This document shows positions 16,604 through 25,005 of a DNA stretch of 64,000 nucleotides, in pieces. A model generated the notes under the pieces. That model did no database searches. It had not been told where the DNA came from and saw only the letters and a program-made list of their open reading frames with translations. Both the position numbers and the translations under genes were made by a program. Source of the stretch: Chengkuizengella marina (GTDB lineage: Bacteria; Bacillota; Bacilli; Paenibacillales; KCTC-33759). The stretch is taken from contig NZ_SIJB01000005.1 of NCBI RefSeq assembly GCF_009910845.1, forward strand, positions 62,001 to 126,000. Direction: 5' to 3'. The stretch's first letter is position 1, and every line of letters begins with the position of its first letter.

Positions 16604-17905
16604 ATGAAGAAATGGGTCTTAATATCCTTTGTTTTAGTAATTAGCTTTCTCACAGCTTGTCAGAGTGCTGATCCCCTAGATTTAAGTCAGTCTCCACCAA
16701 CAGATAATCCAGAGTCTAACCCTGCAGAGGAGACAGCTCCAAAAGATTCGGGTTCACCAAATGATGATCAATCTTCTTTTATAGAAGATGAACAAGAACA
16801 AGATCCAATCATTCAACAACTTGAACAAATGACATTAAAACAAAAAATCGGTCAACTTTTTGTAGTTGGTTTTGATGGTTTGACACCAAATGATCAAATT
16901 AAAACCTTGATTCAAAAGCACCATGTTGGTGGCATTATTTTATTTAGTAGAAATATTGAAACAAGTAAGCAGCTTTTACAGCTAACCAATGATTTAAAGC
17001 AATTAAATCAGTCCAATCAAATCCCTTTATTTATCTCTGTAGATGAAGAAGGCGGTAGAGTATCTCGTTTGCCAAGTAATGCGACCAAATTTCCGTCTAA
17101 TTTATTTATAGGGGGGAAGGGTAATCCTGTACTAACTCATGATATCGGATTAGTGATTGGTAATGAATTAGCCGCACATGGTTTTAATATGGATTATGCA
17201 CCTGTTTTTGATGTTTTCAGTAATCCCCAAAATACAGTTATCGGAGACCGTGCTTATGGAACAACACCAGAGATTGTTAAAGAACATGGAAACGCATTGA
17301 TGTTCGGTTTGCAAAAATCGAATGTCATTCCTGTAGTGAAACATTTCCCTGGTCACGGTGATACTATTATTGATTCACATAAGGGTTTACCTGTTGTTCA
17401 TAAAACGGTAGAACAGCTGAAAGAAATGGAACTACAACCATTTCAAGGAGCAATTCAGGAAGGAGCAGATGTAGTAATGGTTGCCCATATCCAATACCCT
17501 AATATAGATGGAAGTGGGAAACCTGCGTCATTATCTAAAACAATCATAACGGAGTTATTACGAAATGAAATGGATTTTCAAGGTGTTGTTATCACGGATG
17601 ATATGGAAATGGGAGCGATTAAAAAATATTACGGAGCAGGGGAAGCTGCTGTATATGCTGTTCAAGCTGGGGTGGATCTTTTACTTTATTCACATCAATA
17701 TGATTTGCAATTAGAAGCAATACAATCAATAGAAGTTGCTGTTGAAACTGGAGAAATTTCTTTACAACAGTTAAATGAAAGAGTAGAGAGAATATTAAGG
17801 TTAAAGGAGAAATATCACTTAAATGATTACCCTTTATCTGAAGCAGGTCTTGAGATTATAGGTTCTGAGGAACACCAAGCTGTAAGAGATCAGTTAATGG
17901 ATTAA
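16604..17905 (+). CDS. nagZ: Lipoprotein beta-N-acetylhexosaminidase (GH3, NagZ-like)
   Basis: An exported GH3 enzyme expected to remove terminal N-acetylglucosamine from muropeptides. The signal peptide ends in the lipobox LTAC, so it is lipid-anchored, followed by a Pro/Ser/Asp-rich linker to about residue 70. The catalytic barrel has VDEEGGRVSRLP, the KHFPGHGDTIIDSHKGLP histidine loop that acts as acid/base in NagZ enzymes, and VVITDDMEMGAI with the nucleophile aspartate. At about 433 residues it lacks the second domain of Bacillus NagZ/YbbD (about 640). The ATG at 16604 is better spaced from AAAGGA than the one at 16595. Confidence 0.88.
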   Translation: MKKWVLISFVLVISFLTACQSADPLDLSQSPPTDNPESNPAEETAPKDSGSPNDDQSSFIEDEQEQDPIIQQLEQMTLKQKIGQLFVVGFDGLTPNDQIKTLIQKHHVGGIILFSRNIETSKQLLQLTNDLKQLNQSNQIPLFISVDEEGGRVSRLPSNATKFPSNLFIGGKGNPVLTHDIGLVIGNELAAHGFNMDYAPVFDVFSNPQNTVIGDRAYGTTPEIVKEHGNALMFGLQKSNVIPVVKHFPGHGDTIIDSHKGLPVVHKTVEQLKEMELQPFQGAIQEGADVVMVAHIQYPNIDGSGKPASLSKTIITELLRNEMDFQGVVITDDMEMGAIKKYYGAGEAAVYAVQAGVDLLLYSHQYDLQLEAIQSIEVAVETGEISLQQLNERVERILRLKEKYHLNDYPLSEAGLEIIGSEEHQAVRDQLMD

Positions 17906-17931
17906 ATAGTGCATTTTCAATAAGTGAGTGG

Positions 17932-18085
17932 TATAATATGTATATTAAAAGATACAATAAAAAAGAGCCGGGTGCCAGCCGACTCCGTGTACAACTCATT
18001 TTGGTAGGGACTCCTTCCGAAATAAAAAATTTGGAGGAAATAACCCATTAGGCGGTCAACCTAAAGCGGGTTATTTCCTTTTTTC
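17932..18085 (+). ncRNA. Candidate antitoxin RNA of a type I toxin-antitoxin locus
   Basis: A TATAAT at 17932-17937 (weak -35) would start an RNA near 17944 that runs through a GC-rich hairpin (about 17967-17987) and ends at the hairpin 18036-18078 followed by TTTTTTC. The RNA is antisense to the 3' part of the toxin mRNA on the other strand, the arrangement of RatA/TxpA and SR4/BsrG. It shares layout with the element at 43562-43704. Confidence 0.6.
18036..18078. terminator. Bidirectional terminator shared by toxin and antitoxin RNAs
   Basis: GGAAATAACCC (18036-18046) pairs exactly with GGGTTATTTCC (18068-18078). T-rich sequence follows on the plus strand. The toxin stop codon (18071-18073) lies inside the right arm. 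Confidence 0.7.
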
Positions 18086-18157
18086 GACATATGTCAATAA
18101 CGCCAGAAGAAATATTCCGAACATGATCATATCGACAAAGGAAATGATCGTAAGCAT
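18071..18157 (-). CDS. Holin-like type I toxin peptide (BsrE/Hol_Tox family)
   Basis: The encoded peptide of 28 residues reads MLTIISFVDMIMFGIFLLALLT followed by YVEKRK: one membrane helix and a basic tail. It closely resembles BsrE-type and other Hol_Tox peptides that end LLTYIEK. A full-strength AAGGAGGTGAT overlaps the ATG and is sequestered by a CTCCTT/AAGGAG hairpin just upstream, as in type I toxin mRNAs. A minus-strand -10 lies at 18214-18219. The exact start is uncertain because the Shine-Dalgarno sequence and the ATG overlap. The peptide would act on the membrane if its mRNA escaped the antisense RNA. Confidence 0.72.
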   Translation of the reverse strand: MLTIISFVDMIMFGIFLLALLTYVEKRK

Positions 18158-18213
18158 CACCTCCTTATCAGGAAGGAGCTTATTCCCACTCAAGTTGAAG
18201 GTTTACCAGGAAT

Positions 18214-18219
18214 ATTATA
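18214..18219 (-). promoter_or_regulatory. -10 element of the toxin promoter
   Basis: A perfect TATAAT on the minus strand 57 bases upstream of the toxin start. The -35 region is poor. The transcript would carry the 5' hairpin that masks the ribosome binding site. Confidence 0.45.
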
Positions 18220-18340
18220 CCATAATTTTCTACATTTTAATGTAAAAATCGACAATTCAGTATACACGCAAACCTTCTTCAGGTATTATATTAAATAAAA
18301 AATATTTTGGTAGGATTGATAGAAATCTGAGGTGTATATT

Positions 18341-18760
18341 ATGTCTATAGATCAATTAAATAATTGTATAAATTGCGGTCGTTTATTTGTAAAAAACGTT
18401 AGTAACATTTGTCCAAGATGTGTAGAAGATATCAATCAACAATATGAAAGATGTGCGGAATATATAAAAGAAAACCGTGCATGTACGATTTATGAATTAA
18501 GTGAAGAAACAGATGTATCCGTTCGACAAATCACACAATTTATTCATGAAGGTAGAATCTTAATCAGTGACTTAGAAAACTTAGGTTATCCTTGTAATTC
18601 ATGCGGCCAATTAATAAAAGTAGGAAGAGTATGTGATAACTGCAGTCTTAGAATTGCAAGAGAGGTTCGTGATGTAACAAGTAGAAATGCTGAAGATAAT
18701 CAAGAAGAGGTGAAAGCTTCTTATCTTCACAAAAACAGCAGCATCAAAAAGAAATTTTAA
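18341..18760 (+). CDS. yvyF: Flagellar operon protein YvyF (TIGR03826 family)
   Basis: A 139-residue protein of the family found directly before flgM in Bacillales. It has two zinc-ribbon-like cysteine pairs (CINCGRLF...CPRC and CNSCGQL...CDNC) around a winged-helix-like core (TIYELSEETDVSVRQITQFIHEGRI). GAGGTG is 6 bases before the ATG at 18341. The function is not settled; the Bacillus homologue is reported to influence competence gene expression. Position and fold suggest a nucleic-acid-binding regulator (inference). Confidence 0.85.
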   Translation: MSIDQLNNCINCGRLFVKNVSNICPRCVEDINQQYERCAEYIKENRACTIYELSEETDVSVRQITQFIHEGRILISDLENLGYPCNSCGQLIKVGRVCDNCSLRIAREVRDVTSRNAEDNQEEVKASYLHKNSSIKKKF

Positions 18761-18771
18761 AATAATATCTA

Positions 18772-18799
18772 TAAAGTTTCTCACTAAACTTGCCGATAA
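18772..18799 (+). promoter_or_regulatory. SigD promoter of flgM
   Basis: TAAA (18772-18775), a 16-bp spacer and GCCGATAA (18792-18799) match the SigD consensus closely. The -10 is the left arm of an inverted repeat GCCGATA/TATCGGC (18792-18819), which could also act as a terminator of yvyF or an operator. Confidence 0.75.
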
Positions 18800-18854
18800 T
18801 AATAGTAAATGACTATCGGCTAATTTGTATGTAATGATATGTGAGGTGATCCAC

Positions 18855-19121
18855 ATGAAAATTAATAAAATCAATCCAGTTAATGCGATTCAAAATTATC
18901 GTCAACAGCAGGATATAAACCAAGAAAAGAAAGCCAGCAAAAAGGCTATGCAGCGGGATGAAGTGCAAATTTCACCTGAAGCGAAGGAACTGCTAGATGC
19001 AAAACCGACCGAACGTGAAGAGAAAATTGAAGATTTAAAACAAAGCGTCTCTAATGGGACGTATCAAGTAGATACCAATAAAATCGCAGAGAAACTATTA
19101 CCGTATTTCAAAAAACAATGA
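18855..19121 (+). CDS. flgM: Anti-sigma factor FlgM
   Basis: An 88-residue protein that binds SigD until the hook-basal body is finished. The N-terminal half is flexible (MKINKINPVNAIQNYRQQQ). The C-terminal sigma-binding half contains DEVQISPEAKELLDA and the helix KIEDLKQSVSNGTYQVDTNKIAEKLL. GAGGTGAT is 4 bases before this ATG. It has its own SigD promoter, the expected autoregulatory loop, and is followed by flgN 15 bases on. Confidence 0.93.
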   Translation: MKINKINPVNAIQNYRQQQDINQEKKASKKAMQRDEVQISPEAKELLDAKPTEREEKIEDLKQSVSNGTYQVDTNKIAEKLLPYFKKQ

Positions 19122-19136
19122 AAAAGGTGAGAGAGC

Positions 19137-19634
19137 ATGTCAGTTTATGACATCGTACAACATTTAGAAACGTTGGATCAGCTTCACTTCAACTTAATAG
19201 AGCTTGGTAAGCAAAAAAAACAAATCATAATCGATAATAATATAGAAGAACTTTCGAAAATCATGAATCAGGAGTCAACGCTGCTAAAGCAAATTACTGA
19301 AGTAGATGCTAAACGAATAAAGGTTGTTGAAAACATCTTAAAACAAAAAGGAATGCAGCCTACTCCTAACCTTACCATTACAGAGTTAACAAGATTTATC
19401 ATTGATCCAGAGGAACAAAAAGCTTTGAAGGCAGCACAGAATAAACTTTTGAGTACTATGGATGAAATGAAACAAGTGAATAAATTAAATCAACAATTAA
19501 TTGAACAATCTTTATCTTATATCAATGTGACATTGGAAACGGTACTAGGCACAGCAGATGAAAATGTGACTTATCAAAATCCATTAGAGAATAAACATGC
19601 ATCTCGTAAAGGAATATTTGATATTAAAGGTTAA
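19137..19634 (+). CDS. flgN: Flagellar export chaperone FlgN
   Basis: A 165-residue, almost entirely helical protein of the FlgN family, which escorts the hook-filament junction proteins FlgK and FlgL to the type III export apparatus. AAGGTGAGAG precedes the ATG. It lies directly between flgM and flgK, the conserved order. Confidence 0.9.
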   Translation: MSVYDIVQHLETLDQLHFNLIELGKQKKQIIIDNNIEELSKIMNQESTLLKQITEVDAKRIKVVENILKQKGMQPTPNLTITELTRFIIDPEEQKALKAAQNKLLSTMDEMKQVNKLNQQLIEQSLSYINVTLETVLGTADENVTYQNPLENKHASRKGIFDIKG

Positions 19635-19672
19635 TTAATATAGATCGGACTAATTTGCAAAGGGGAATACAT

Positions 19673-21241
19673 ATGGGATCTACATTCGGAGGAATAGAAA
19701 TCGCCAAACGTTCTTTAACCGCTCAGCAAACGGTAATGAATACGATTGGGCATAATATAGCAAATGCAAATACAGTGGGATATACTAGACAATCCGTAAA
19801 TCTTGTCGCTTCTAAACCTATGGAAGCTCCAGGTTTAATGAGAAGTACAAACCCAGGTCAAATTGGACAAGGGGTAGATTTTGATTCCATTAATAGAATT
19901 AGAGACAGCTTTTTAGACGATCAGTATCGAAATGAACAGAAATATCTAGGAGAATGGTCTATTAAAGAAGATACATTACAAAAATTAGAAGCTATTTTTA
20001 ACGAACCTTCTGAAACAGGCTTAACGCAAGTTCTCGAGAAGTTTTGGAACGCATGGCAAGATGTTAGTAATGATCCAGAGAATGTTACAGCACGTACTGC
20101 CTTAAAAGAAAATGCATTGGCGTTAACAGATACTTTGAATCAATTAGATAAACAGCTCCATGATTTTGCAAACGATTTAACTGAAAATATGAATGTGAAA
20201 ATGACAGAAGCAGATAATATGCTAACGCAAATTACAAATTTAAATAACGAGATTTTCAGAATAGAAGGAATGGGTGATAATGCAAATGATCTAAGAGATC
20301 AGAGAGATGTTCTTGTGGACAAGCTTTCCAATATTGTAAATATCGATGTTTCTGAAACAGAAAGTGGCTACTCAATCACTATGGGTAGCATTAGTTTAGT
20401 AAATGGGATTAACAAAGAATTTACATTTGACGAAGCCTCTTTAAACAGCAGCATTTCTTCTGGAGATTTAAATAGCGGTGAACTATACGGTATGGTTCAA
20501 TCAAGGGATGAATATATAGCAGAATATGCTTTTCAAATAGATGCCATGGTTAAAGCATTGGTAGAAGGGGATGTAGAAGTTACCCTTCCTGAGGGTTCTA
20601 TTATTCCTGAAGGGACAATCTTAAATGGCATTACTTATACTGGAACAATAGAAGATAGAACACTAGGATCAGATACAACCGTAACAGTCAAAGGTTTGAA
20701 TGGGATACATGAATTAGGTTACTCTCTTGAAGACCCTCCACAAACAGGCACTCCATTTTTTACTTTAAAAGAGGGTGCTACGGAATGGGATGCAAGCAGT
20801 ATTACTGTAAATCCAGAAATACAGGACAATCCTTCAAAAATTGCTTCATCGTCAAGAGTTGACGAAAGTGGTAATGTAATCTTCGGAAATAATGATATTT
20901 CCTTATTAATTGGGGGAATGAAAAACATAGATTTAAGTTACACTTCAGGCACAGCAGGAGATCCAGTATTGTCTAACGGCACTTTTGATGAATTTTTCCG
21001 ATCCATGATTGGGCAATTAGGTGTACAATCTCAGGAGGCAAGTCGACAAGTAGATAATCAACTAGTGTTGGTACAACAAGTTGAAATCAATCGCTTATCC
21101 GTGAGTGGAGTATCTTTAGATGAGGAATTAGCGGATATGATCAAATTTGAACAAGCATATAATGCTTCCGCACGAATGATGACAACGATTGATGAATTGT
21201 TAAATAAATTAATCAATGGAACAGGTCGAGTAGGGCTATAG
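19673..21241 (+). CDS. flgK: Flagellar hook-filament junction protein FlgK
   Basis: HAP1 joins hook and filament. The N-terminus GSTFGGIEIAKRSLTAQQTVMNTIGHNIANANT is the conserved rod/hook family helix containing the NIANANT motif. The C-terminus (LDEELADMIKFEQAYNASARMMTTIDEL) is the matching coiled-coil D0 segment. The central region is variable. The ATG at 19673 has AAAGGGG upstream. Length is 522 residues, normal for Bacillales. Confidence 0.95.
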   Translation: MGSTFGGIEIAKRSLTAQQTVMNTIGHNIANANTVGYTRQSVNLVASKPMEAPGLMRSTNPGQIGQGVDFDSINRIRDSFLDDQYRNEQKYLGEWSIKEDTLQKLEAIFNEPSETGLTQVLEKFWNAWQDVSNDPENVTARTALKENALALTDTLNQLDKQLHDFANDLTENMNVKMTEADNMLTQITNLNNEIFRIEGMGDNANDLRDQRDVLVDKLSNIVNIDVSETESGYSITMGSISLVNGINKEFTFDEASLNSSISSGDLNSGELYGMVQSRDEYIAEYAFQIDAMVKALVEGDVEVTLPEGSIIPEGTILNGITYTGTIEDRTLGSDTTVTVKGLNGIHELGYSLEDPPQTGTPFFTLKEGATEWDASSITVNPEIQDNPSKIASSSRVDESGNVIFGNNDISLLIGGMKNIDLSYTSGTAGDPVLSNGTFDEFFRSMIGQLGVQSQEASRQVDNQLVLVQQVEINRLSVSGVSLDEELADMIKFEQAYNASARMMTTIDELLNKLINGTGRVGL

Positions 21242-21267
21242 AAAGCTGATTGAAGGAGTCGTTGAAG

Positions 21268-22173
21268 ATGAGAGTTACTTCAGGAATGATGAATACACAA
21301 TTATTAACGAATTTAAATAATAACCTTGAAAGAATGACGAAATATCAAGAGCAATTATCCTCTACAAAAAAATTAAATAAACCTTCAGATGATCCAGTTG
21401 GTGTTACTTATGCTCTAAGATACAGATCCGATCTATCAGCAAACAAACAGTATACGGAGAATGTAAGTTCAGCACTTTCTTGGTTAGAGTATTCTGACTC
21501 CATTTTAGATCAAACAAACGATGTATTAGATCGTGTGCGAGAACTAACAGTACAAGCCTCTAATGGAACGAATGATGATGCAGCACTTAATTCCATAAAA
21601 GAAGAAATGGAAGAACTATATGGACAATTAGTTACGATTGGAAACAGTGAGTTTAATGGAAAGTATGTTTTTAACGGACAACAAACAAATATAAAACCGT
21701 ATACTGAAGGCAATGCAAAAAATGAGTCCACGGATACGGGTCAGATCCTATATGCAATTGGAGAAGGGACGAAGATGGCTGTAAACGTAACAGGGGATCA
21801 AGTATTTGGTGGATTAAACCCGGATGGTACACCACAAGAAGATAATGCATTTAAAGTCATCGATGATATTCTGACTCAATTAGAAAACGGAGATTTTGAT
21901 GCTCTTTCAAATAGCTTAGGAACACTTGACTCTCGAATAGACAAGCTATTGAGTGTTCGTGCGGAGGTTGGAGCAAGAACGAATCGAGTGGAACTGACTA
22001 AATCTCGATTAGAGGATAACGATATTAATCTTCAAACTGTACTTTCTAAAACAGAAGATGCTGACTTAGCATTTGTAATAACTAAATTAACGGAGAGTGA
22101 GTATGTATATCAAGCGGCACTTTCTGTTGGCGCTAATATGATCTCTGTAAGTTTAGTAGATTTTCTAAGATAA
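21268..22173 (+). CDS. flgL: Flagellar hook-associated protein FlgL
   Basis: HAP3, the second junction protein. The N-terminus MRVTSGMMNTQLLTNLNNNLERMTKYQEQLSS and the KLNKPSDDPVGVTYALRYRS motif are flagellin-family signatures. The C-terminus folds back as the D0 helix. AAGGAG lies 9 bases before the ATG, 26 bases after flgK. Length is 301 residues. Confidence 0.95.
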   Translation: MRVTSGMMNTQLLTNLNNNLERMTKYQEQLSSTKKLNKPSDDPVGVTYALRYRSDLSANKQYTENVSSALSWLEYSDSILDQTNDVLDRVRELTVQASNGTNDDAALNSIKEEMEELYGQLVTIGNSEFNGKYVFNGQQTNIKPYTEGNAKNESTDTGQILYAIGEGTKMAVNVTGDQVFGGLNPDGTPQEDNAFKVIDDILTQLENGDFDALSNSLGTLDSRIDKLLSVRAEVGARTNRVELTKSRLEDNDINLQTVLSKTEDADLAFVITKLTESEYVYQAALSVGANMISVSLVDFLR

Positions 22174-22190
22174 AAAGGTGGTAGGTTCAC

Positions 22191-22763
22191 ATGGCTTCTA
22201 TTCCTCGTATCCAAATATTCCAGCAATATGCTCAGATTGGCTTAGACATTACGCAAGGTAAAACTGAGATGAAGATGCCTAGAGCTACGTTTGAAATGAA
22301 TTCTAACAATCCCAAAACGTTGGTTACTTCCAGTGGAAAAGCTGAATTAAGAATTAATCAAGATAGAGCTTGGGATGCTATGGCTATTGGAGACCATTTA
22401 GCCTATATGCAAAATGTATATCAACAGGGAAAACAGATTTCATTGCAGGGAATAGAACGTAGGGTACAAAATGGGGACAGATTAGCTGCCATTCATTTAG
22501 GTGGAAATCCAATTGGGGAAATTGCCAAACAACAAGCATTTGCTGAAGTACCTGTGTACACTACAGGACCTGCCTCAAGACTAAATGTGGACGTTCAAGT
22601 TAACCCAACTAAAACAGAGATCGGTTTAGAACGAGGTTCGGTAGAGCTCCAATCACAACATATTCCGTTTGAAATTTCTCGTGATCAAAGCAAAGTAGAT
22701 GTATATTTGTTACAAAAGAATTCTCTTGATATACAACCTCCACAAATGGATATGCAAATATAA
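22191..22763 (+). CDS. DUF6470 family protein in the flagellar operon
   Basis: A 190-residue soluble protein of the DUF6470 (YviE-like) family, which lies between flgL and fliW in Bacillales. It begins SIPRIQIFQQYAQIGLDITQGKTEMKMP and has no signal peptide or membrane helix. The function is unknown. Constant linkage to fliW-csrA-hag suggests a role in late filament assembly or its control (inference). AAGGTGGTAGG precedes the ATG, 17 bases after flgL. Confidence 0.85.
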   Translation: MASIPRIQIFQQYAQIGLDITQGKTEMKMPRATFEMNSNNPKTLVTSSGKAELRINQDRAWDAMAIGDHLAYMQNVYQQGKQISLQGIERRVQNGDRLAAIHLGGNPIGEIAKQQAFAEVPVYTTGPASRLNVDVQVNPTKTEIGLERGSVELQSQHIPFEISRDQSKVDVYLLQKNSLDIQPPQMDMQI

Positions 22764-22772
22764 TAAATATTG

Positions 22773-22806
22773 AAAACTATAGTGTAAATTTTCCTATAGT
22801 TTTTTT
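22773..22806 (+). terminator. Terminator between the DUF6470 gene and fliW
   Basis: AAAACTATAG pairs with CTATAGTTTT and is followed by a T-run. Because fliW-csrA lie downstream, it may be a partial terminator. Confidence 0.7.
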
Positions 22807-22907
22807 GATACTTAAAATATTAAATTGATTTTCAAATTCTAAGGGTTCGATAGTTTTTGTTGTTATAATGTAAAGAATATGAAAATGAGATAGGAGAGTG
22901 AATTTAA

Positions 22908-23354
22908 ATGAAAATAAAAACGAAACATTTTGGAGAAATAGAAATTGATGAGAGCAAGATTATGACATTTACTAAAGGATTACTAGGTTTCGAAGATGTA
23001 AAAAGTTATGCATTGCTTAAACTAGATCAAGAAATCCCTTTAACCTATATGCAGGCTGTTGAAGAGCAAAATTTAAATTTTATTATATTAGATCCTTTTC
23101 AATTTTTTAAGGATTACAATGTAGAGTTATCTAATGAAATACAAAAAGAATTGGACATTAAAGAGCCTTCAGAAGTTGCGATTTGGTCACTTGTATCGAT
23201 TCAAGATAACTTAGAAAATGCTACATGTAACTTAATAGCCCCACTTGTGATAAACATCAGAACAAAACAAGGTAAACAAATCATCCTTCACAATTCTAGT
23301 TATACTACAAAGCATACTTTTATTCCTAAAAAAGCTGAAGTGGAGGGTGGATAA
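22908..23354 (+). CDS. fliW: Flagellar assembly factor FliW
   Basis: FliW binds CsrA allosterically and is titrated by cytoplasmic flagellin, so hag translation follows secretion. The 148-residue protein has family features IEIDESKIMTFTKGLLGFEDVKSYAL and the central LDPFQFFKDYNVELS. AGGAGAG precedes the ATG and a possible -10 TATAAT lies at 22864-22869. It ends 2 bases before csrA, so the antagonist pair is co-translated. Confidence 0.95.
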   Translation: MKIKTKHFGEIEIDESKIMTFTKGLLGFEDVKSYALLKLDQEIPLTYMQAVEEQNLNFIILDPFQFFKDYNVELSNEIQKELDIKEPSEVAIWSLVSIQDNLENATCNLIAPLVINIRTKQGKQIILHNSSYTTKHTFIPKKAEVEGG

Positions 23355-23356
23355 AC

Positions 23357-23587
23357 ATGTTAGTGCTGACAAGAAAAAAAGGACAATCCATCATGATCGG
23401 AGATGACATTGAATTAACCATCATTGAAACAGAAGGGGAAACCGTTAAAGTAGGAATTTCGGCCCCTAAAGAGGTACAAGTTTATAGGTCTGAAGTATAT
23501 GAATCGATCAAACTTTCGAACCAAGAAGCTGCGAATTTGAAGGTTGATCCGACAAAATTACAAGCATTGTTTCAAAAAAAGACATAA
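23357..23587 (+). CDS. csrA: Carbon storage regulator CsrA
   Basis: A 76-residue RNA-binding protein that blocks translation by binding GGA in hairpin loops. The N-terminus MLVLTRKKGQSIMIGDDIEL and the RNA-contacting GISAPKEVQVYRSEVYESI segment are intact, and the C-terminal extension matches FliW-binding CsrA proteins. Its presumed target, the hag leader hairpin, lies about 110 bases downstream. Confidence 0.96.
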   Translation: MLVLTRKKGQSIMIGDDIELTIIETEGETVKVGISAPKEVQVYRSEVYESIKLSNQEAANLKVDPTKLQALFQKKT

Positions 23588-23621
23588 ATCAAACTTTTTT
23601 TTAAAAATTTTAATTTAACTA

Positions 23622-23649
23622 TAAAGTTTTTAACTAGTTCGTTCGATAT
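23622..23649 (+). promoter_or_regulatory. SigD promoter of hag
   Basis: TAAA (23622-23625), a spacer of about 16 bp and TTCGATAT (23642-23649) resemble the SigD consensus. Transcription from here gives a leader of about 90 nt containing the CsrA site. Confidence 0.65.
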
Positions 23650-23698
23650 ATATAGTAAGCTTATTTTACTAGGTAAATTTACCCAACAAAATAGCAAA

Positions 23699-23712
23699 CC
23701 ACACGGATGTGG
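23699..23712 (+). promoter_or_regulatory. CsrA-binding hairpin in the hag leader
   Basis: CCACA-CGGA-TGTGG forms a 5-bp hairpin with GGA in the loop, the high-affinity CsrA recognition structure. A second GGA lies in the ribosome binding site (AAGGAGGAAG, 23729-23738). Two-site repression of hag by CsrA is known in Bacillus subtilis, and the same layout is visible here. Confidence 0.8.
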
Positions 23713-23744
23713 GAAAACATTAAATTTCAAGGAGGAAGAATATT

Positions 23745-24860
23745 ATGATTATTAATCACAATATTACAGCTTTAAACACGTACAACCAATTAAGTTCAGC
23801 AAACTCAAGTACAGGCAAAGGAATGGAGAAACTATCATCTGGTCTTCGTATAAACCGTGCAGGAGACGATGCAGCAGGCCTTGCAATTTCTGAAAAAATG
23901 AGAGGTCAAATTCGAGGTTTAGACCAAGCTTCTCGTAATGCACAAGATGGAATCTCTTTAATTCAAACTGCTGAGGGTGCTTTAGACGAAACCCAATCTA
24001 TCGTACAACGTATGCGTGAACTATCCGTTCAGGCAGCGAATGATACGTATACGGATGCAGATCGTGCAGAACTTCAAAAAGAAGTAGATGAATTAATTAG
24101 TGAAGTTGACAGGATTGCATCAGATACAGAGTTCAATACGAAGAATTTACTAGATGGTTCACAAGCAGGGGCTGAAGTTGTAGGTGGATCTGCTGCAGAC
24201 ATGACTGCAAACTATACTAGTGCTAATGCAACATTAGAAATTGATGATAATGCAATTACACTTACTAGTGTTAATGCACTAGATGGTTCAGGTACTGCTA
24301 TTGACCCTACAGCATTCTTAGCTGCATTAAATACTGACTTATCAGGTTCTGGTTACACAGCTACAATTGATGGAAGTAATGTTTTGACTATCAGTAGTGA
24401 TGATGGTTCTGGATTTCAAATTACTACTACTGCTAATTTAGGTCTTTCAGTAGGTTCTTCTACAGGTGATGCATTAAGTTTCCAAATAGGTGCAAATCAA
24501 GGTCAGAACATTAGTTTCACTATTTCTGACATGTCAGCATCAGCATTAGGTATTGATTCTATCGATATTTCAACAAAAGATGGAGCAGATGCGGCAATTT
24601 CAGTACTAGATTCAGCAATACAATCTGTTTCAACAGAACGAGCTAAATTAGGTGCCAATCAAAACCGTTTAGAACATACAATTAATAATTTAGGTACAGC
24701 ATCTGAGAACCTAACTGCGGCAGAATCACGTATCCGTGATGTAGATATGGCAAAAGAAATGATGTCCTTTACAAAAGATAACATCTTAAGTCAGGCTGCA
24801 ACAGCAATGTTAGCTCAAGCAAACCAATTACCTCAAGGAGTTCTTCAACTTCTAGGTTAA
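23745..24860 (+). CDS. hag: Flagellin
   Basis: The filament subunit, 371 residues. It has conserved D0/D1 ends: MIINHNITALNTYNQLSSANSS and SSGLRINRAGDDAAGLAISEKMRGQIRGL at the N-terminus; TERAKLGANQNRLEHTINNL and DMAKEMMSFTKDNILSQAATAMLAQANQLPQGVLQLLG at the C-terminus. The middle (about residues 145-280) is a Thr/Ser/Asp-rich variable surface region. A SigD promoter, a CsrA hairpin and a strong ribosome binding site precede it, and a terminator follows. Confidence 0.97.
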   Translation: MIINHNITALNTYNQLSSANSSTGKGMEKLSSGLRINRAGDDAAGLAISEKMRGQIRGLDQASRNAQDGISLIQTAEGALDETQSIVQRMRELSVQAANDTYTDADRAELQKEVDELISEVDRIASDTEFNTKNLLDGSQAGAEVVGGSAADMTANYTSANATLEIDDNAITLTSVNALDGSGTAIDPTAFLAALNTDLSGSGYTATIDGSNVLTISSDDGSGFQITTTANLGLSVGSSTGDALSFQIGANQGQNISFTISDMSASALGIDSIDISTKDGADAAISVLDSAIQSVSTERAKLGANQNRLEHTINNLGTASENLTAAESRIRDVDMAKEMMSFTKDNILSQAATAMLAQANQLPQGVLQLLG

Positions 24861-24882
24861 TATTAACTACTTTGAATTTCCT

Positions 24883-24914
24883 AAAAGATCCTAGAATACA
24901 TTCTAGGATCTTTT
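24883..24914 (+). terminator. hag terminator
   Basis: AAAAGATCCTAGAAT pairs perfectly with ATTCTAGGATCTTTT with almost no loop, 22 bases after the hag stop codon. Confidence 0.85.
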
Positions 24915-25005
24915 ACTTGTTTAATGTATTTTAACGATCCTACCTAACAAATAATCACTTATTAACCGATATAAATGATATAGAAAGAATCAAGGAGGAT
25001 TTCTG

